From the NCBI GenBank assembly GCA_028822445.1, contig JAPKDQ010000001.1:124001-188000 (forward strand): a stretch of 64,000 bases of DNA, in the 5' to 3' direction. This document shows positions 24,642-33,567 of this stretch, in pieces (positions within the stretch are counted from its first letter, which is position 1; the number at the start of each line of letters is the position of its first letter). Under the pieces are notes generated by a model that was given only the letters and a program-made list of their open reading frames with translations, was not told where the DNA came from and did no database searches. The translations under genes and the position numbers were made by a program. Source of the stretch: Rhodospirillaceae bacterium. GTDB taxonomy: Bacteria; Pseudomonadota; Alphaproteobacteria; Rhodospirillales; Rhodospirillaceae.

Positions 24642-27394
24642 TGGGTCAGCCGTTGCATGATGGCGGGTAAATGCACTTGGTCCGCTTTGTAGTTCCCTGT
24701 GAGGGCATACATCACGAGGTTCACCCCAAATCGATAAGACCACTCGCGCTGGCGTTCGCCGCCGGGTACCACGGGGTAGATGGGTAAGCCGCGGGCGTCG
24801 CGCGCCCAAGCGGCTGCCCAGTCGTGGCTGCCAATCAGGACCGATGAAACGCCGTCGTTGCTCGCTGAGCCACGCTCGACATAAACAGGCGCACCAGTGT
24901 AGCGCCCCGGTAAGTCGGGCAGCAAATAAAAGCTCCTGCGCAAGACATGGTTCTCAGGAACTTGCACGAGCTGAGAAACGTTCAGGCGCATCAGGATCTG
25001 ATTGAGCGCTTGTCCAACTTGTTCTCCCTCGCCCTCTGCGTTTGCGCCAATCTGATTGGGAGCGTCAAACACCATCATGCCACCGCGTCCAAGGTAGTCG
25101 TTGATGCGTGTGGCTGCTTGCTCCGTCGGTGGTTGTTGGTCTGAGGTGATGCGCCAATAGACGATGGGGTAAGGGAAGAGTTCGTCCGTCTCCGGGTTTA
25201 CGGCGGCAGGTGCTGCCATCTCTGCTGATGTGCGAGAGGCGAGGACGTTGGTCAAAGACTCTAGTCCTTGCTCAGACAATTGATCAATGTTTGAGCGGCC
25301 AGTCTTGACGTAGGCCAACCTCGTTTGCATGACGGCGTCGACCGTCTTGGAATCGAGAATGTCTTCTGTGGCTTGCGCGCGATCACTCGCAATCATAGCA
25401 ATCATCAGAGCAAGCGCTGTCGTTGCGGAGCTAATGGCGCCTGGGTGAGGAAATGAAATCAACCCGCGCAAGAGCAGAGACACCAGCATGTCAGTTGTAA
25501 AGAGAATGAGAGCGCCTAACAGAAGCCATGGCTTCAAGGTGCGTTCAGAGGCAACCGCATTGAAATTCGTGACATGGATATTAGCTGGCCAAGTTGTTTG
25601 GGCTGAGAAAGACTTAATTGTCGGCCCCAAGTTCACAGCAATTCGGGTTGCTCCTGCTCCGTAGTATCCAGGTGGATGGCTCGGTCCTATGTCTGGGTCT
25701 CCAATGTCTTTCTGACCGAAGGCTAAAACGGTTGGCGGTGGCGTAATCAATTGCCCGTCACCATTCAAGACCTCGCGTGCAGGTAAGCTTGCCGGTAACG
25801 CTGATGTTGTTTCGTTGACCCCGCGGCTTAGATCGAGAACGCGGCGCAACATATCAACCATGACCCCCGACAGCGGAAGGGTTGACCAATCCGGTGTGGC
25901 GGTAACATGAAACAAAACGACCCAGCCCTGGCCGCGCCTTTCGGCTGTTACTAGCGGGGTTCCATCATCGAGCCGTGCCCATGTGCGTTCTGTTAGGCCT
26001 GGCGAGGGCTGAGCGAGAACCTGGGATGACACCAATACATCGTCTGGCACCTCTAGTCCTGCGAATGGACTATCCTTAGGGAAGGGCGCTAATCCAACGG
26101 GCTCGGTCCATGACATCGTGCCACCGAACGTTCGTCCACCACCGCGCAGTCGAACGGGCAACAAGGGGTCGATGTTGCCGTCCATGGTCGATCCGGCAAA
26201 GCGCACGAGTACACCACCGCGTTCGATCCATGGTTCTAGCAACGTTACTTCTGGCGCGGTCACGCGATTGCCACTGGCGAGAACCATCACAGCCAGTTCA
26301 CGCTGAATGAGGTCAGCGAGAACACCGCTGTGGACTTCGGCATAGGGACGCAAGGCTTGGGTCACGTAGTACCCGTCTTCTAGTAACGGCGTGATGATTC
26401 CATCGGGGTTATCGGAGATAACTCCAACAGGACGGAGGGTCCAACGATCGTCGAGGAGGTAAATTCCAGCGGCACTGAACTCATTTTCTATGCTGAGGCG
26501 TGCCATGCGATTGCCGAGTTCTGTTGGAACTATAAAGCGTGCCGTTGTTGCTGACTCGTCACTTTTAAATATGGCCTCGGCACGGGCAACGGTGCGACCG
26601 GCTACATCCATGGCAACGACGTTTGCGGTGATTGCTGTTGCAGCGTGTGCGGCTGGGCGCCGCACGGTGACGGAGACGACGTTATTGTCGTCTTCAGGTA
26701 CTCTATCGGCTGGCCCAAGCACGAACGGTCCAGCGCGCCCGGTATCGGTCAGCACGGTTAGGCGTCCGAGGCGGCGCAGATATTCCGCGATGTTTTTGTC
26801 GGAGTCTAAGGCTATGCCGTCGGTCAGCCAGACGGCTTCGGCCGGTGGCGCTATGTTGCTAGCTTCAAGGCGTTGTAGGAGCGTTGACCGTTTTGCAGAC
26901 CAGGGCTTTGCAGTCATGGCGCGGGCCAAGGCCAAGGCTTCTCCAGCTGTTGCAAAGCTAAGAGCGTCTTCCGGTCCGGCTTGCGTTGGCGCCGTTGTGG
27001 CAAGCATCACTGGCCGCGTTTCACGCACAGCGCCTTCGAGTAGTCGGATTAACGCAGATTGGCGTTGTGTCCATTGTGGAGCGGCAGCCCAGCCGTCATC
27101 AACCACAACAACCAACGAGCTTTGTTGCATGCTTTCGCGCTGATTGATGACCGGGTCAGCTAAGGCAATGATCACAAGTGCGATGCATGCCAAGCGCAAC
27201 AGTAGCAGCCATAAAGGTGTTCGGGCTGGAGACTTTTCTGGCGAGGATAAGTCAAATAGCAATCTGATGGCGGGGAACGCGAGGCGCTTGGCTGCCGGCG
27301 GCGTGACACGCAATAGCAGCCAGACCAGTGGCAGCACGGCAAGAGCAGTCAGAACCCAGGGCTCTGAAAATGTTACTGTGCCGAGAACTACCAT
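24638..27394 (-). CDS. BatA-like/DUF4159 membrane protein
   Basis: This 918-residue protein has an N-terminal BatA-type module with two helices (FSEPWVLTALAVLPLVWLLL and RLACIALVIIALADPVI), a vWA-like part (LVVVVDDGWAAAP), a long periplasmic middle and a central helix pair near residue 640-690. The C-terminal DUF4159 domain (residues 710-918) includes RLAYVKTGR, YPIVYWRITSD and YLGRGGMMVFDAPNQ. These proteins occur with MoxR ATPases and DUF58 proteins in alphaproteobacteria. The reaction is unknown. Its start overlaps the DUF58 gene by seven bases, and its end overlaps the next gene, so all are one operon. Confidence 0.85.
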   Translation of the reverse strand: MVVLGTVTFSEPWVLTALAVLPLVWLLLRVTPPAAKRLAFPAIRLLFDLSSPEKSPARTPLWLLLLRLACIALVIIALADPVINQRESMQQSSLVVVVDDGWAAAPQWTQRQSALIRLLEGAVRETRPVMLATTAPTQAGPEDALSFATAGEALALARAMTAKPWSAKRSTLLQRLEASNIAPPAEAVWLTDGIALDSDKNIAEYLRRLGRLTVLTDTGRAGPFVLGPADRVPEDDNNVVSVTVRRPAAHAATAITANVVAMDVAGRTVARAEAIFKSDESATTARFIVPTELGNRMARLSIENEFSAAGIYLLDDRWTLRPVGVISDNPDGIITPLLEDGYYVTQALRPYAEVHSGVLADLIQRELAVMVLASGNRVTAPEVTLLEPWIERGGVLVRFAGSTMDGNIDPLLPVRLRGGGRTFGGTMSWTEPVGLAPFPKDSPFAGLEVPDDVLVSSQVLAQPSPGLTERTWARLDDGTPLVTAERRGQGWVVLFHVTATPDWSTLPLSGVMVDMLRRVLDLSRGVNETTSALPASLPAREVLNGDGQLITPPPTVLAFGQKDIGDPDIGPSHPPGYYGAGATRIAVNLGPTIKSFSAQTTWPANIHVTNFNAVASERTLKPWLLLGALILFTTDMLVSLLLRGLISFPHPGAISSATTALALMIAMIASDRAQATEDILDSKTVDAVMQTRLAYVKTGRSNIDQLSEQGLESLTNVLASRTSAEMAAPAAVNPETDELFPYPIVYWRITSDQQPPTEQAATRINDYLGRGGMMVFDAPNQIGANAEGEGEQVGQALNQILMRLNVSQLVQVPENHVLRRSFYLLPDLPGRYTGAPVYVERGSASNDGVSSVLIGSHDWAAAWARDARGLPIYPVVPGGERQREWSYRFGVNLVMYALTGNYKADQVHLPAIMQRLTQ

Positions 27395-28278
27395 GACTGC
27401 TCGGCTAGTCTGTTATGAAGGCGGACGAGGGCTGTGTGCGGCTGTTTGTCGGTGTGATGCACATTGAAGGTCCAGCCAAGCCGATTGGTCATGGATGCGA
27501 TTTGAGCACGCTGTTCGGCGAGCTTGCGTTGGTAATCAGCGCGGACATCTTCTGTACGCTCAATCAGTAGTTGGCCTTCCTCTTCCATACCCTGAAACGT
27601 GATGCGGCCTGAATAAGGTAATACTTCTTCTGCAGGATCAAGGACTTGCAAGAGGTGACCACGCACGGCGGCCCGACCAGCGTATGATGTTATCGCCTTT
27701 TCAAGGGCCTCTATGGGCGCCATGAAATCACTAATCAATACGACGGCGGAGTGGCGGGGCAAAGAAACGGGCGACATAGGAATTTCGGTGGTCGGTGAAG
27801 TTGCAATTTCACGTTCGAGGTGATGGGCCATTTGAATGAGGGCTAGTCGTCCAGATACTGTGGCCACCGGCCTGTTTAACAAACGCACCCGCTCGCCGCC
27901 CTGTAGCAGGAGAGATGCCAAGCCAAGCCCGATGACGCTTGCCCGCTCCGCTTTCGTCGGCAGTTCTTTGGATGAGCGAAAGGCCATCGACGGGGAGCAG
28001 TCACACCACATTGCGCCTGTTTGCGACGCATCCCATTCGCGTTCGCGCACATAGATCGACCCAGACTTTGCAGACTGACGCCAGTCGATAGTGTGAGCTG
28101 GATCGCTTTGGGTGTAATGGCGAAACTGCCAAAAGGTATCGCCCGCTCCCCCCCGCCGTCTGCCATGGCTCCCCAACGACACGGTTGCAGCGACGCGATT
28201 TGCATCAATGAGCAACGGGGGCAGCGTCGAGGTAGCATGCTCAGCGGTATGCTGAAGAGCCTGTGCGGTTAAGGTCAT
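27388..28278 (-). CDS. DUF58 domain protein
   Basis: This 296-residue cytoplasmic protein has the DUF58 signature near the middle of the N-terminal half: FRHYTQSDPAHTIDWRQSAK (about residues 52-71), then YVREREWDASQTG, where the vWA-like metal site begins (WCDCSPSM). DUF58 proteins work as partners of MoxR ATPases in metal-cofactor insertion or stress-linked protein maturation. The size is typical. It lies 14 bases downstream of the MoxR gene and overlaps the next gene by seven bases. Confidence 0.88.
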   Translation of the reverse strand: MTLTAQALQHTAEHATSTLPPLLIDANRVAATVSLGSHGRRRGGAGDTFWQFRHYTQSDPAHTIDWRQSAKSGSIYVREREWDASQTGAMWCDCSPSMAFRSSKELPTKAERASVIGLGLASLLLQGGERVRLLNRPVATVSGRLALIQMAHHLEREIATSPTTEIPMSPVSLPRHSAVVLISDFMAPIEALEKAITSYAGRAAVRGHLLQVLDPAEEVLPYSGRITFQGMEEEGQLLIERTEDVRADYQRKLAEQRAQIASMTNRLGWTFNVHHTDKQPHTALVRLHNRLAEQSW

Positions 28279-28292
28279 AATAAAATGTGTAC

Positions 28293-29312
28293 TTAGCTCG
28301 GATCTGCGACTTGGCTAAGTCGATCGATTACATCGTGCAGGCTTCGGCCATCTGCGCGTGCTGAGAAGCTCAAGGCCATACGATGTTGTAGGACGGGCTT
28401 AGCAAGAGCTAACACATCGTCCACGGATGGGGCTAAGCGACCATCTAGAAGCGCGCGCGCACGCACGGCAAGCATGAGGGCTTGGCTAGCGCGTGGCCCT
28501 GGACCCCAGGCTACCCAGTCTCGCACTTCACTAATGTCCGTTGTTTCCGGGCGCCCAGCGCGAACCAGTTTTAAGATTGCATCGATTACGCTATCGCCCA
28601 CGGGCAATTGCCGCACGACGGCTTGTGCTTCCATGAGTTCATTTGCGCTAAGGACTTGCTCCGGCTCAACTTCCTTGGCACCGGTGGTCGCGATAATGAT
28701 TTGACGTTCGGCGGCGTCATCTGGGTAACTAATGTCGACCTGCATGAGGAAACGGTCTAGCTGTGCCTCAGGCAACGGGTAGGTGCCTTCCTGCTCAATT
28801 GGGTTTTGTGTGGCCAGAACATGAAAGGGGCGAGGGAGGTCGTGATCTTGCCCGGCAATGGAGACGCGTCGTTCTTGCATGGCCTGTAGGAGTGCTGACT
28901 GCGTACGTGGGCTGGCTCGGTTTATTTCATCAGCCATAAGCAGTTGGCTGAACACGGGGCCGTGGACAAACCGGAAGAAGCGCTTTCCGTCTTCGCCTTC
29001 TTCTAGAATTTCTGAGCCCAGAATATCAGCGGGCATTAAATCGGGTGTGAACTGCACCCGTTTATTTTCCAGGCCGAGTACCGTACCAAGCGTTTGCACG
29101 AGCTTGGTCTTAGCGAGTCCAGGCACGCCGATGAGAAGGACGTGTCCGCCGGCGAGGAGGGTAATAAGGCTTTCTTCGACGACTGAGCTTTGTCCTAAGA
29201 TTATAGTCTCGACAGCAGCTTTTGCTTTATCCATCTGCTCGCTGACCCGTTCGACGTCTTCAACAGAGACATCTGCGCGCGCGTCGGGGCTTTGTGTTAT
29301 CGTATCGCTCAC
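28293..29312 (-). CDS. MoxR-family AAA+ ATPase
   Basis: This 339-residue ATPase heads the MoxR-DUF58-DUF4159 operon. Walker A reads GVPGLAKTKLV (about residues 60-70), Walker B LLMADEINRASPRTQSAL (about 130-147), sensor 1 lies in VLATQNPIEQEGTYPLPEAQ, and the arginine finger region is LDRFLM. MoxR proteins act as chaperone-like remodelers that activate partner proteins with vWA domains, some of them metal enzymes. The partner here is probably the vWA/BatA-like proteins encoded downstream. The first gene after a divergent space of about 40 bases from the DUF1285 gene, it probably has its promoter there. Confidence 0.93.
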   Translation of the reverse strand: MSDTITQSPDARADVSVEDVERVSEQMDKAKAAVETIILGQSSVVEESLITLLAGGHVLLIGVPGLAKTKLVQTLGTVLGLENKRVQFTPDLMPADILGSEILEEGEDGKRFFRFVHGPVFSQLLMADEINRASPRTQSALLQAMQERRVSIAGQDHDLPRPFHVLATQNPIEQEGTYPLPEAQLDRFLMQVDISYPDDAAERQIIIATTGAKEVEPEQVLSANELMEAQAVVRQLPVGDSVIDAILKLVRAGRPETTDISEVRDWVAWGPGPRASQALMLAVRARALLDGRLAPSVDDVLALAKPVLQHRMALSFSARADGRSLHDVIDRLSQVADPS

Positions 29313-29355
29313 CTAAATATCTCCAATGTAAGGATTTTCGTCTGGTGTGCAGAGT

Positions 29356-29931
29356 ATGGAGGGTCATGTGGTCAAGTTAGAAGAAGATTCTGCTTCAGAT
29401 AGGCTTACATCTTTGCGTGCATCCAGTGCTCGGGCGAATGCGGGTCAAGATTGTGGCGATTTTGGCATTCGAATCGACCGCAATGGGGTTTGGTACTACC
29501 AGGGCTCCCCGATAGGACGAAAGCCTATGGTGAAGCTGTTTTCCACGGTTCTGAACCGGAAACTTGATGGCAGTTATTGGCTTACGACGCCGGCAGAGAA
29601 TGGTCGGGTCGAGGTTGAAGACGTTCCCTACCTGGCAATCGAATTAATCCACACCGGAGAAGGGGTTAGTCAAACGCTCGACTTCAGGACCAATCTTGAC
29701 GCCATTGTGCCTTTAGGGCCCGACCGTGCGTTGTGGGTTGAAACGGATCCCGCGAGCGGTGAGCCTGCTCCTTATATACAGACGGGTAAAGGTTTAGACG
29801 CGCGTATCGCACGGTCTGTATTTTATCATTTGATTGATTTGGGTGTTGAGGGAGAGATCAATGGCGAACTATGTTTCGGTGTTTGGAGCCGTGGTGTGTT
29901 TTTCCCCATAGGGGATATCGCCGCATGCTGA
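29356..29931 (+). CDS. DUF1285 family protein
   Basis: This protein of about 191 residues matches the alphaproteobacterial DUF1285 family. Conserved parts are DFGIRIDRNGVWYYQGSPI (after a variable N-terminal 35 residues), RKPMVKLFSTVL and the C-terminal FYHLIDLGVEGE followed by GVWSRGVFFPIG. The structure known for the family is a two-domain all-beta protein with no proven function. The start is uncertain: ATG 29356 is used, but GTG at 29347 or the GTG at 29368 with GGAGGG in front are possible. It overlaps the Nudix gene by seven bases, so they are coupled. Confidence 0.8.
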   Translation: MEGHVVKLEEDSASDRLTSLRASSARANAGQDCGDFGIRIDRNGVWYYQGSPIGRKPMVKLFSTVLNRKLDGSYWLTTPAENGRVEVEDVPYLAIELIHTGEGVSQTLDFRTNLDAIVPLGPDRALWVETDPASGEPAPYIQTGKGLDARIARSVFYHLIDLGVEGEINGELCFGVWSRGVFFPIGDIAAC

Positions 29932-30614
29932 CACCAGCTGAAATACGCGAGCGCCTTGAGATCAACCGCACGGCCAAAGAGCGCGGTGATGTTGCGTCCG
30001 GCCGGGCCTTGCTGGCGGAAGAGGGCCTCACAGAATTTGAGGCTAATGGGTATGGAGTTATTCCGTCCAGCGGCATTCCTTATGAAAACGGTGCTGGTGC
30101 GCCTGGTGTGAACATCAAGATAGTTTCGGCTGGCGTGTTGGTCCCTATAATAAACCGCGATGAGGGGCTCACTGTTTTGCTGACCCGTCGGACAGATGGC
30201 TTGGCTAAGCATGCTGGTCAGGTTGCTTTTCCAGGTGGGCGCGTTGATGACAGTGATGCAGACCAAGTCGAGGCCGCGCTGCGTGAGGCGCACGAAGAAG
30301 TTGGAATTGTGCCTGGGACCGTCGACGTGCTGGGGTGTCTTGATCCGTATCTCACGATTACGGGGTTTGAAGTTCTTCCTGTTGTCGGATTTATTTCGCT
30401 CCCGCCCGAAACCTTCAGGCCCGAACCAGGCGAAGTCGCGGCAGTTTTCGAAGTGCCCCTGCCCTTTCTGTTGGACCGTTCCAATCATCAGAAGGTGCGC
30501 CGTATAGTAAATGGTCTAGAGCGGGCCTATTACGCAATGCCCTACGGATCCCATTATATTTGGGGGGCTACGGCTGGAATGATCGTCAATCTGAGCGAGG
30601 TTCTAAGCGACTAA
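29925..30614 (+). CDS. Nudix hydrolase, CoA pyrophosphatase type
   Basis: This 229-residue hydrolase starts at ATG 29925, seven bases inside the DUF1285 gene; longer in-frame starts lie deep in that gene. The Nudix box is seen at about residues 103-127: PGGRVDDSDADQ followed by ALREAHEEVGI. Just before it, RTDGLAKHAGQVAFPGG matches the UPF0035 signature that marks CoA pyrophosphatases (NudL type), which split CoA or its derivatives to 4'-phosphopantetheine and 3',5'-ADP. The order Nudix, small membrane protein, CCA transferase is one I recall from Rhodospirillales. All three genes are spaced by one or two bases. Confidence 0.9.
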   Translation: MLTPAEIRERLEINRTAKERGDVASGRALLAEEGLTEFEANGYGVIPSSGIPYENGAGAPGVNIKIVSAGVLVPIINRDEGLTVLLTRRTDGLAKHAGQVAFPGGRVDDSDADQVEAALREAHEEVGIVPGTVDVLGCLDPYLTITGFEVLPVVGFISLPPETFRPEPGEVAAVFEVPLPFLLDRSNHQKVRRIVNGLERAYYAMPYGSHYIWGATAGMIVNLSEVLSD

Positions 30615-30616
30615 TT

Positions 30617-30895
30617 ATGCGCATTTTATTTATATACCTTCTGCCGTTCCTTCTGCCTCTAACCGCGTATCTGGCTTGGGCTTGGTATCGCGCGACTTAT
30701 GTCAAAGAACACGACGGAAAGGCGCCAGAAATTGAGAAAGGCCCTTGGCCTGCCTTGTTGCTTATCGGCGCGCTATTGGCGTTTGGTGTTATGGCTGCAA
30801 CGGCACTGATGCGTGGCGCAGATTCGGACGCGACGTATACGCCGCCCCGGTATGAGGACGGTCGCGTCACCCCTGGTCGGCTAGAAGAAAAATAG
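30617..30895 (+). CDS. DUF6111-like small membrane protein
   Basis: This 92-residue protein has two membrane helices (FIYLLPFLLPLTAYLAWAWY, and WPALLLIGALLAFGVMAAT) separated by a short charged segment, and a polar C-terminus with YTPPRYEDGRVTPG. The start at ATG 30617 is two bases after the Nudix stop; the longer in-frame reading upstream is inside that gene. The pattern and place fit DUF6111, a conserved alphaproteobacterial family of unknown function placed between Nudix and CCA-transferase genes. No role can be stated. Confidence 0.75.
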   Translation: MRILFIYLLPFLLPLTAYLAWAWYRATYVKEHDGKAPEIEKGPWPALLLIGALLAFGVMAATALMRGADSDATYTPPRYEDGRVTPGRLEEK

Positions 30896-30896
30896 G

Positions 30897-32141
30897 GTGG
30901 TGAATGCCACTTTAGACGTTGCGCCATGGATGAATATCCATGCGGTACAAGCATTGTTTTCTGCTCTGGGTGCACCAGAAACTGACGTGCGTTTCGTCGG
31001 CGGATGTGTGCGTGATTCCATCCTTTCACGCCAAATTAAAGATATAGATGTCGCAACGCCGGACGAGCCCGGGTCTGTCGTTGAGAAGCTATCGGCAGCT
31101 GGAATTAAAGTCGTCCCCACGGGCTTGGCCCATGGCACAGTGACTGCCATTGTTGATGGTCAAGCATTTGAAATTACATCGCTGCGCAAAGACACGGCCT
31201 GTGATGGGCGCCATGCGGATGTCCAATTCACAACCGACTGGGTTGAAGATGCGTCGCGTAGAGACTTCACCTTTAATGCGTTATCCATGCGGCAGGACGG
31301 CACACTCTTTGATCCGTTCGGTGGTGTCGCGGATGCGAAAGCGGGGCGAGTTCTATTTGTTGGCGACCCAGGGGACCGCATCCAAGAAGATTATCTGCGT
31401 ATTCTGAGGTACTTCCGATTTCTTGCACTCTATGGAAAACACGACCCGGACCGTGGCATTTTAGAGGTATGCGCAATGCATCAGGAAGGTCTTGCCTCTC
31501 TTTCTATTGAGCGGGTGCGCGATGAGTTTGTGAAATTGCTCAGTGCACCCGACCCAACCCAGTCTTTGATGGCGATGGCAGAGTCTGGCGCACTTAAAGC
31601 AGTTGCTAAGGATACTCAAATCGACCTCCGCCTCGACCTTTTGATCAATGCTGAAAAGGCGTTGGCGTGGGGGAGCGGCGGGGTGGGTTGGATTCGCCGA
31701 TGGGTATTTTTGTTTGGGCAAAGCGCGACAGATATCGCACAGCGCATAAAGATCAGTAGGAAGAACGCTCTTAAAATTCAGGATTGCTCTGCCGCTGCGG
31801 TGGCGGCTGCAACAGTCGCCGGACTTGTTGACCTGAACCGTTTTTTGTATGCCTTCGCAAATGGCTCTGAGCCTAGAAACGAAGCGGTTGAAGGTGTAGT
31901 AATCGCTTGTGCCCGTGCGGAGAACGCGAAGACTAATGACTGGGCATCACTCCTTCATAAGGCTCAAATGTGGGTCCGGGTTCGGTTTCCGCTCACCGGG
32001 GCCGATGTGCAGGCGCTTGGCGTGTCTGAGGGGCCTGAAATCGGGACGTTACTTAAGGCAGTTGAGCAGGAGTGGGTCGATGGTGGATTTAACGCTAGCC
32101 GTGAAGATTTGCGCGCCCGTCTAAATGCATTGGTCAAATAA
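30897..32141 (+). CDS. cca: CCA tRNA nucleotidyltransferase
   Basis: This 414-residue enzyme adds or repairs the 3' CCA of tRNA. The class II polymerase head shows RFVGGCVRDSIL and the DxD metal pair in IKDIDVATPDEP at about residues 35-50, then RRDFTFNALSM (about 120-130), which binds nucleotides. The neck and body (EDYLRILRYFRFLALYG) follow. The start is taken as GTG 30897, one base after the previous stop, since GTG GTG AAT begins with AGGGTGG; ATG 30928 is an alternative. It is the last gene of a four-gene run. Confidence 0.92.
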   Translation: MVNATLDVAPWMNIHAVQALFSALGAPETDVRFVGGCVRDSILSRQIKDIDVATPDEPGSVVEKLSAAGIKVVPTGLAHGTVTAIVDGQAFEITSLRKDTACDGRHADVQFTTDWVEDASRRDFTFNALSMRQDGTLFDPFGGVADAKAGRVLFVGDPGDRIQEDYLRILRYFRFLALYGKHDPDRGILEVCAMHQEGLASLSIERVRDEFVKLLSAPDPTQSLMAMAESGALKAVAKDTQIDLRLDLLINAEKALAWGSGGVGWIRRWVFLFGQSATDIAQRIKISRKNALKIQDCSAAAVAAATVAGLVDLNRFLYAFANGSEPRNEAVEGVVIACARAENAKTNDWASLLHKAQMWVRVRFPLTGADVQALGVSEGPEIGTLLKAVEQEWVDGGFNASREDLRARLNALVK

Positions 32142-32174
32142 AAATGGCCCCGTCCTTTTGAGGAGGAGGGGCCA
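32137..32174 (-). terminator. Terminator between the CCA and trmL genes
   Basis: TGGCCCC (32145-32151) and GGGGCCA (32168-32174) form a seven-base stem extended by TCCT/AGGA. On the minus strand it is followed by ATTTTTATTTG, so it is a good terminator for trmL; on the plus strand there is no T-run, so use by the CCA gene is less certain. The rest of the 150-base space up to trmL shows nothing else. Confidence 0.6.
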
Positions 32175-32291
32175 GTCTTAAGTGGCAATGCAAAAGACGG
32201 GAGGGGATCCTAGTCTTCAATGCAATTGCCCACCGTTTTTATGGGGCCCTGACTTACAGGAAGATTGCGGCGGCATTACACTGTTGTCATG

Positions 32292-32762
32292 TCAGCCTAC
32301 TGGCCACTCATTGAGTTGGCGGAGGCCTTCTGCGCTGGCAATGGCGGCGGATTGAGCCAAATTAAGAGACCGAGCCCCTGCTGCCATGGGGATCGATAGG
32401 CGTGCATCAGCCGCTTTATGCACTTCATCCGGCACCCCAGCGCTCTCTTGACCGAAAACAAGGTGGTCACCAGCTGCGAATGAGAATGAATGGTGTGGCT
32501 CGGAGGCCTTGGTGGTGAAAAGAACAAGGCGGCCAGTCTGGCCCGATTGCGAGGAAATATAGGCCTCCCATGACTGATGTCGGGTGAGTGACACATTGTC
32601 CACGTAGTCCATTCCAGCCCGTTTTATGCGCTTATCGTCCCAAACAAAGCCGCAGGGTTCGATGATTTCCACTGCGATATCGAAGCATGCGCCAAGGCGC
32701 AGCACGGCTCCGACATTCTGAGGGATATCAGGCTGAAATAGGACGATGCGAATCACACTCAT
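32292..32762 (-). CDS. trmL: tRNA (cytidine/uridine-2'-O-)-methyltransferase TrmL
   Basis: This 156-residue SPOUT methyltransferase modifies the ribose of nucleotide 34 in tRNA-Leu. The start MSVIRIVLFQPDIPQNVGAV at 32762 matches the family N-terminus; an extension of 48 residues is rejected. Motif 2 and 3 regions are visible: LVFGQESAGVPDEV (about residues 96-109) and IPMAAGARSLNLAQSAAIA (about 118-136), which build the SAM-binding trefoil knot. It stands alone, opposite petA, with 240 bases between the starts that must hold both promoters. Confidence 0.9.
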   Translation of the reverse strand: MSVIRIVLFQPDIPQNVGAVLRLGACFDIAVEIIEPCGFVWDDKRIKRAGMDYVDNVSLTRHQSWEAYISSQSGQTGRLVLFTTKASEPHHSFSFAAGDHLVFGQESAGVPDEVHKAADARLSIPMAAGARSLNLAQSAAIASAEGLRQLNEWPVG

Positions 32763-33001
32763 AAATCCCGGCAATCTGTCAGTTTGAGGGGCGGTAAAGG
32801 CCTTTGCACAGCCAATAAAATATCCTATACCCCCCGTCATTGTTTTCCTTAGAGTTTCGTTCGGGTTGGGGAAGCAAGGCAAGGCGACCAAGACGTTTTT
32901 AGTCACGGATCGTGTGGGTTGTATAAGGTGATTTCATCTCATATCGCCTGGTCTCGCACACCTCTCCCGGCGCACGCGCAAGAACCGAGAGGTCCGAAAA
33001 G

Positions 33002-33553
33002 ATGGCGGATGCAGCAGAACATCAAGCGGTTCCCACTGAAGATGAGTCCAGGCGGGATTTCCTACTCCATGCAACGTTAGCAACGGGTGCAGTGGGTGTG
33101 GCGGTTTCCATGTGGCCACTGATCAACAGCATGAACCCGGCAGCCGATACGTTGGCATTGTCTTCAGTTGAAGCCAGCCTGGCAGGCCTTCAAGAAGGTC
33201 AGGCGATTACAATTAGCTGGCGCGGTAAGCCTGTCTTTGTGCGATATAGAACAGCAGTTGAGATTGAAGAGGCTCGCAGTGAGCGCTGGCAGGATATGCC
33301 TGACCCGCAACCCGATGAAGAGCGTGTTCAAGATGACCGCTATTTGATCGTTATTGGGGTGTGCACCCATTTAGGCTGCATTCCGCTCGGTCAAAAGACC
33401 ACGGAGACGCGTGGCGACTACGGCGGGTACTTCTGCCCCTGCCATGGATCGCATTACGATTTATCAGCTCGTATTCGTAGAGGGCCAGCTCCAGCGAACC
33501 TTGAGGTTCCTGAGTATATTTTCCTCTCCGAAACAAACATTCGCATCGGTTAA
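33002..33553 (+). CDS. petA: Ubiquinol-cytochrome c reductase iron-sulfur subunit
   Basis: This 183-residue Rieske subunit of the bc1 complex has a Tat-type start ([20 protein letters not shown], residues 17-36) that remains as the membrane anchor. The 2Fe-2S motifs are CTHLGC (about residue 121) and CPCHGSHYD (about 146), both intact. The ending [11 protein letters not shown] is typical. GAGAGG lies upstream. It starts the petABC operon, 14 bases before the cytochrome b gene. It transfers electrons from ubiquinol to cytochrome c1. Confidence 0.96.
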   Translation: MADAAEHQAVPTEDESRRDFLLHATLATGAVGVAVSMWPLINSMNPAADTLALSSVEASLAGLQEGQAITISWRGKPVFVRYRTAVEIEEARSERWQDMPDPQPDEERVQDDRYLIVIGVCTHLGCIPLGQKTTETRGDYGGYFCPCHGSHYDLSARIRRGPAPANLEVPEYIFLSETNIRIG

Positions 33554-33567
33554 GGAGCGTAGCCGCA

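Noticed and set aside
23932-24660. 242-codon plus-strand frame opposite the MoxR-cluster membrane protein
   Set aside because: Low-complexity Arg/Ser/Thr-rich shadow of the minus-strand gene, without a family or ribosome site.
24642-24809. 56-residue N-terminal extension of the MoxR-cluster membrane protein
   Set aside because: It lies entirely inside the DUF4159 gene and reads as Arg/Pro-rich shadow sequence; the ATGA overlap gives a natural start.
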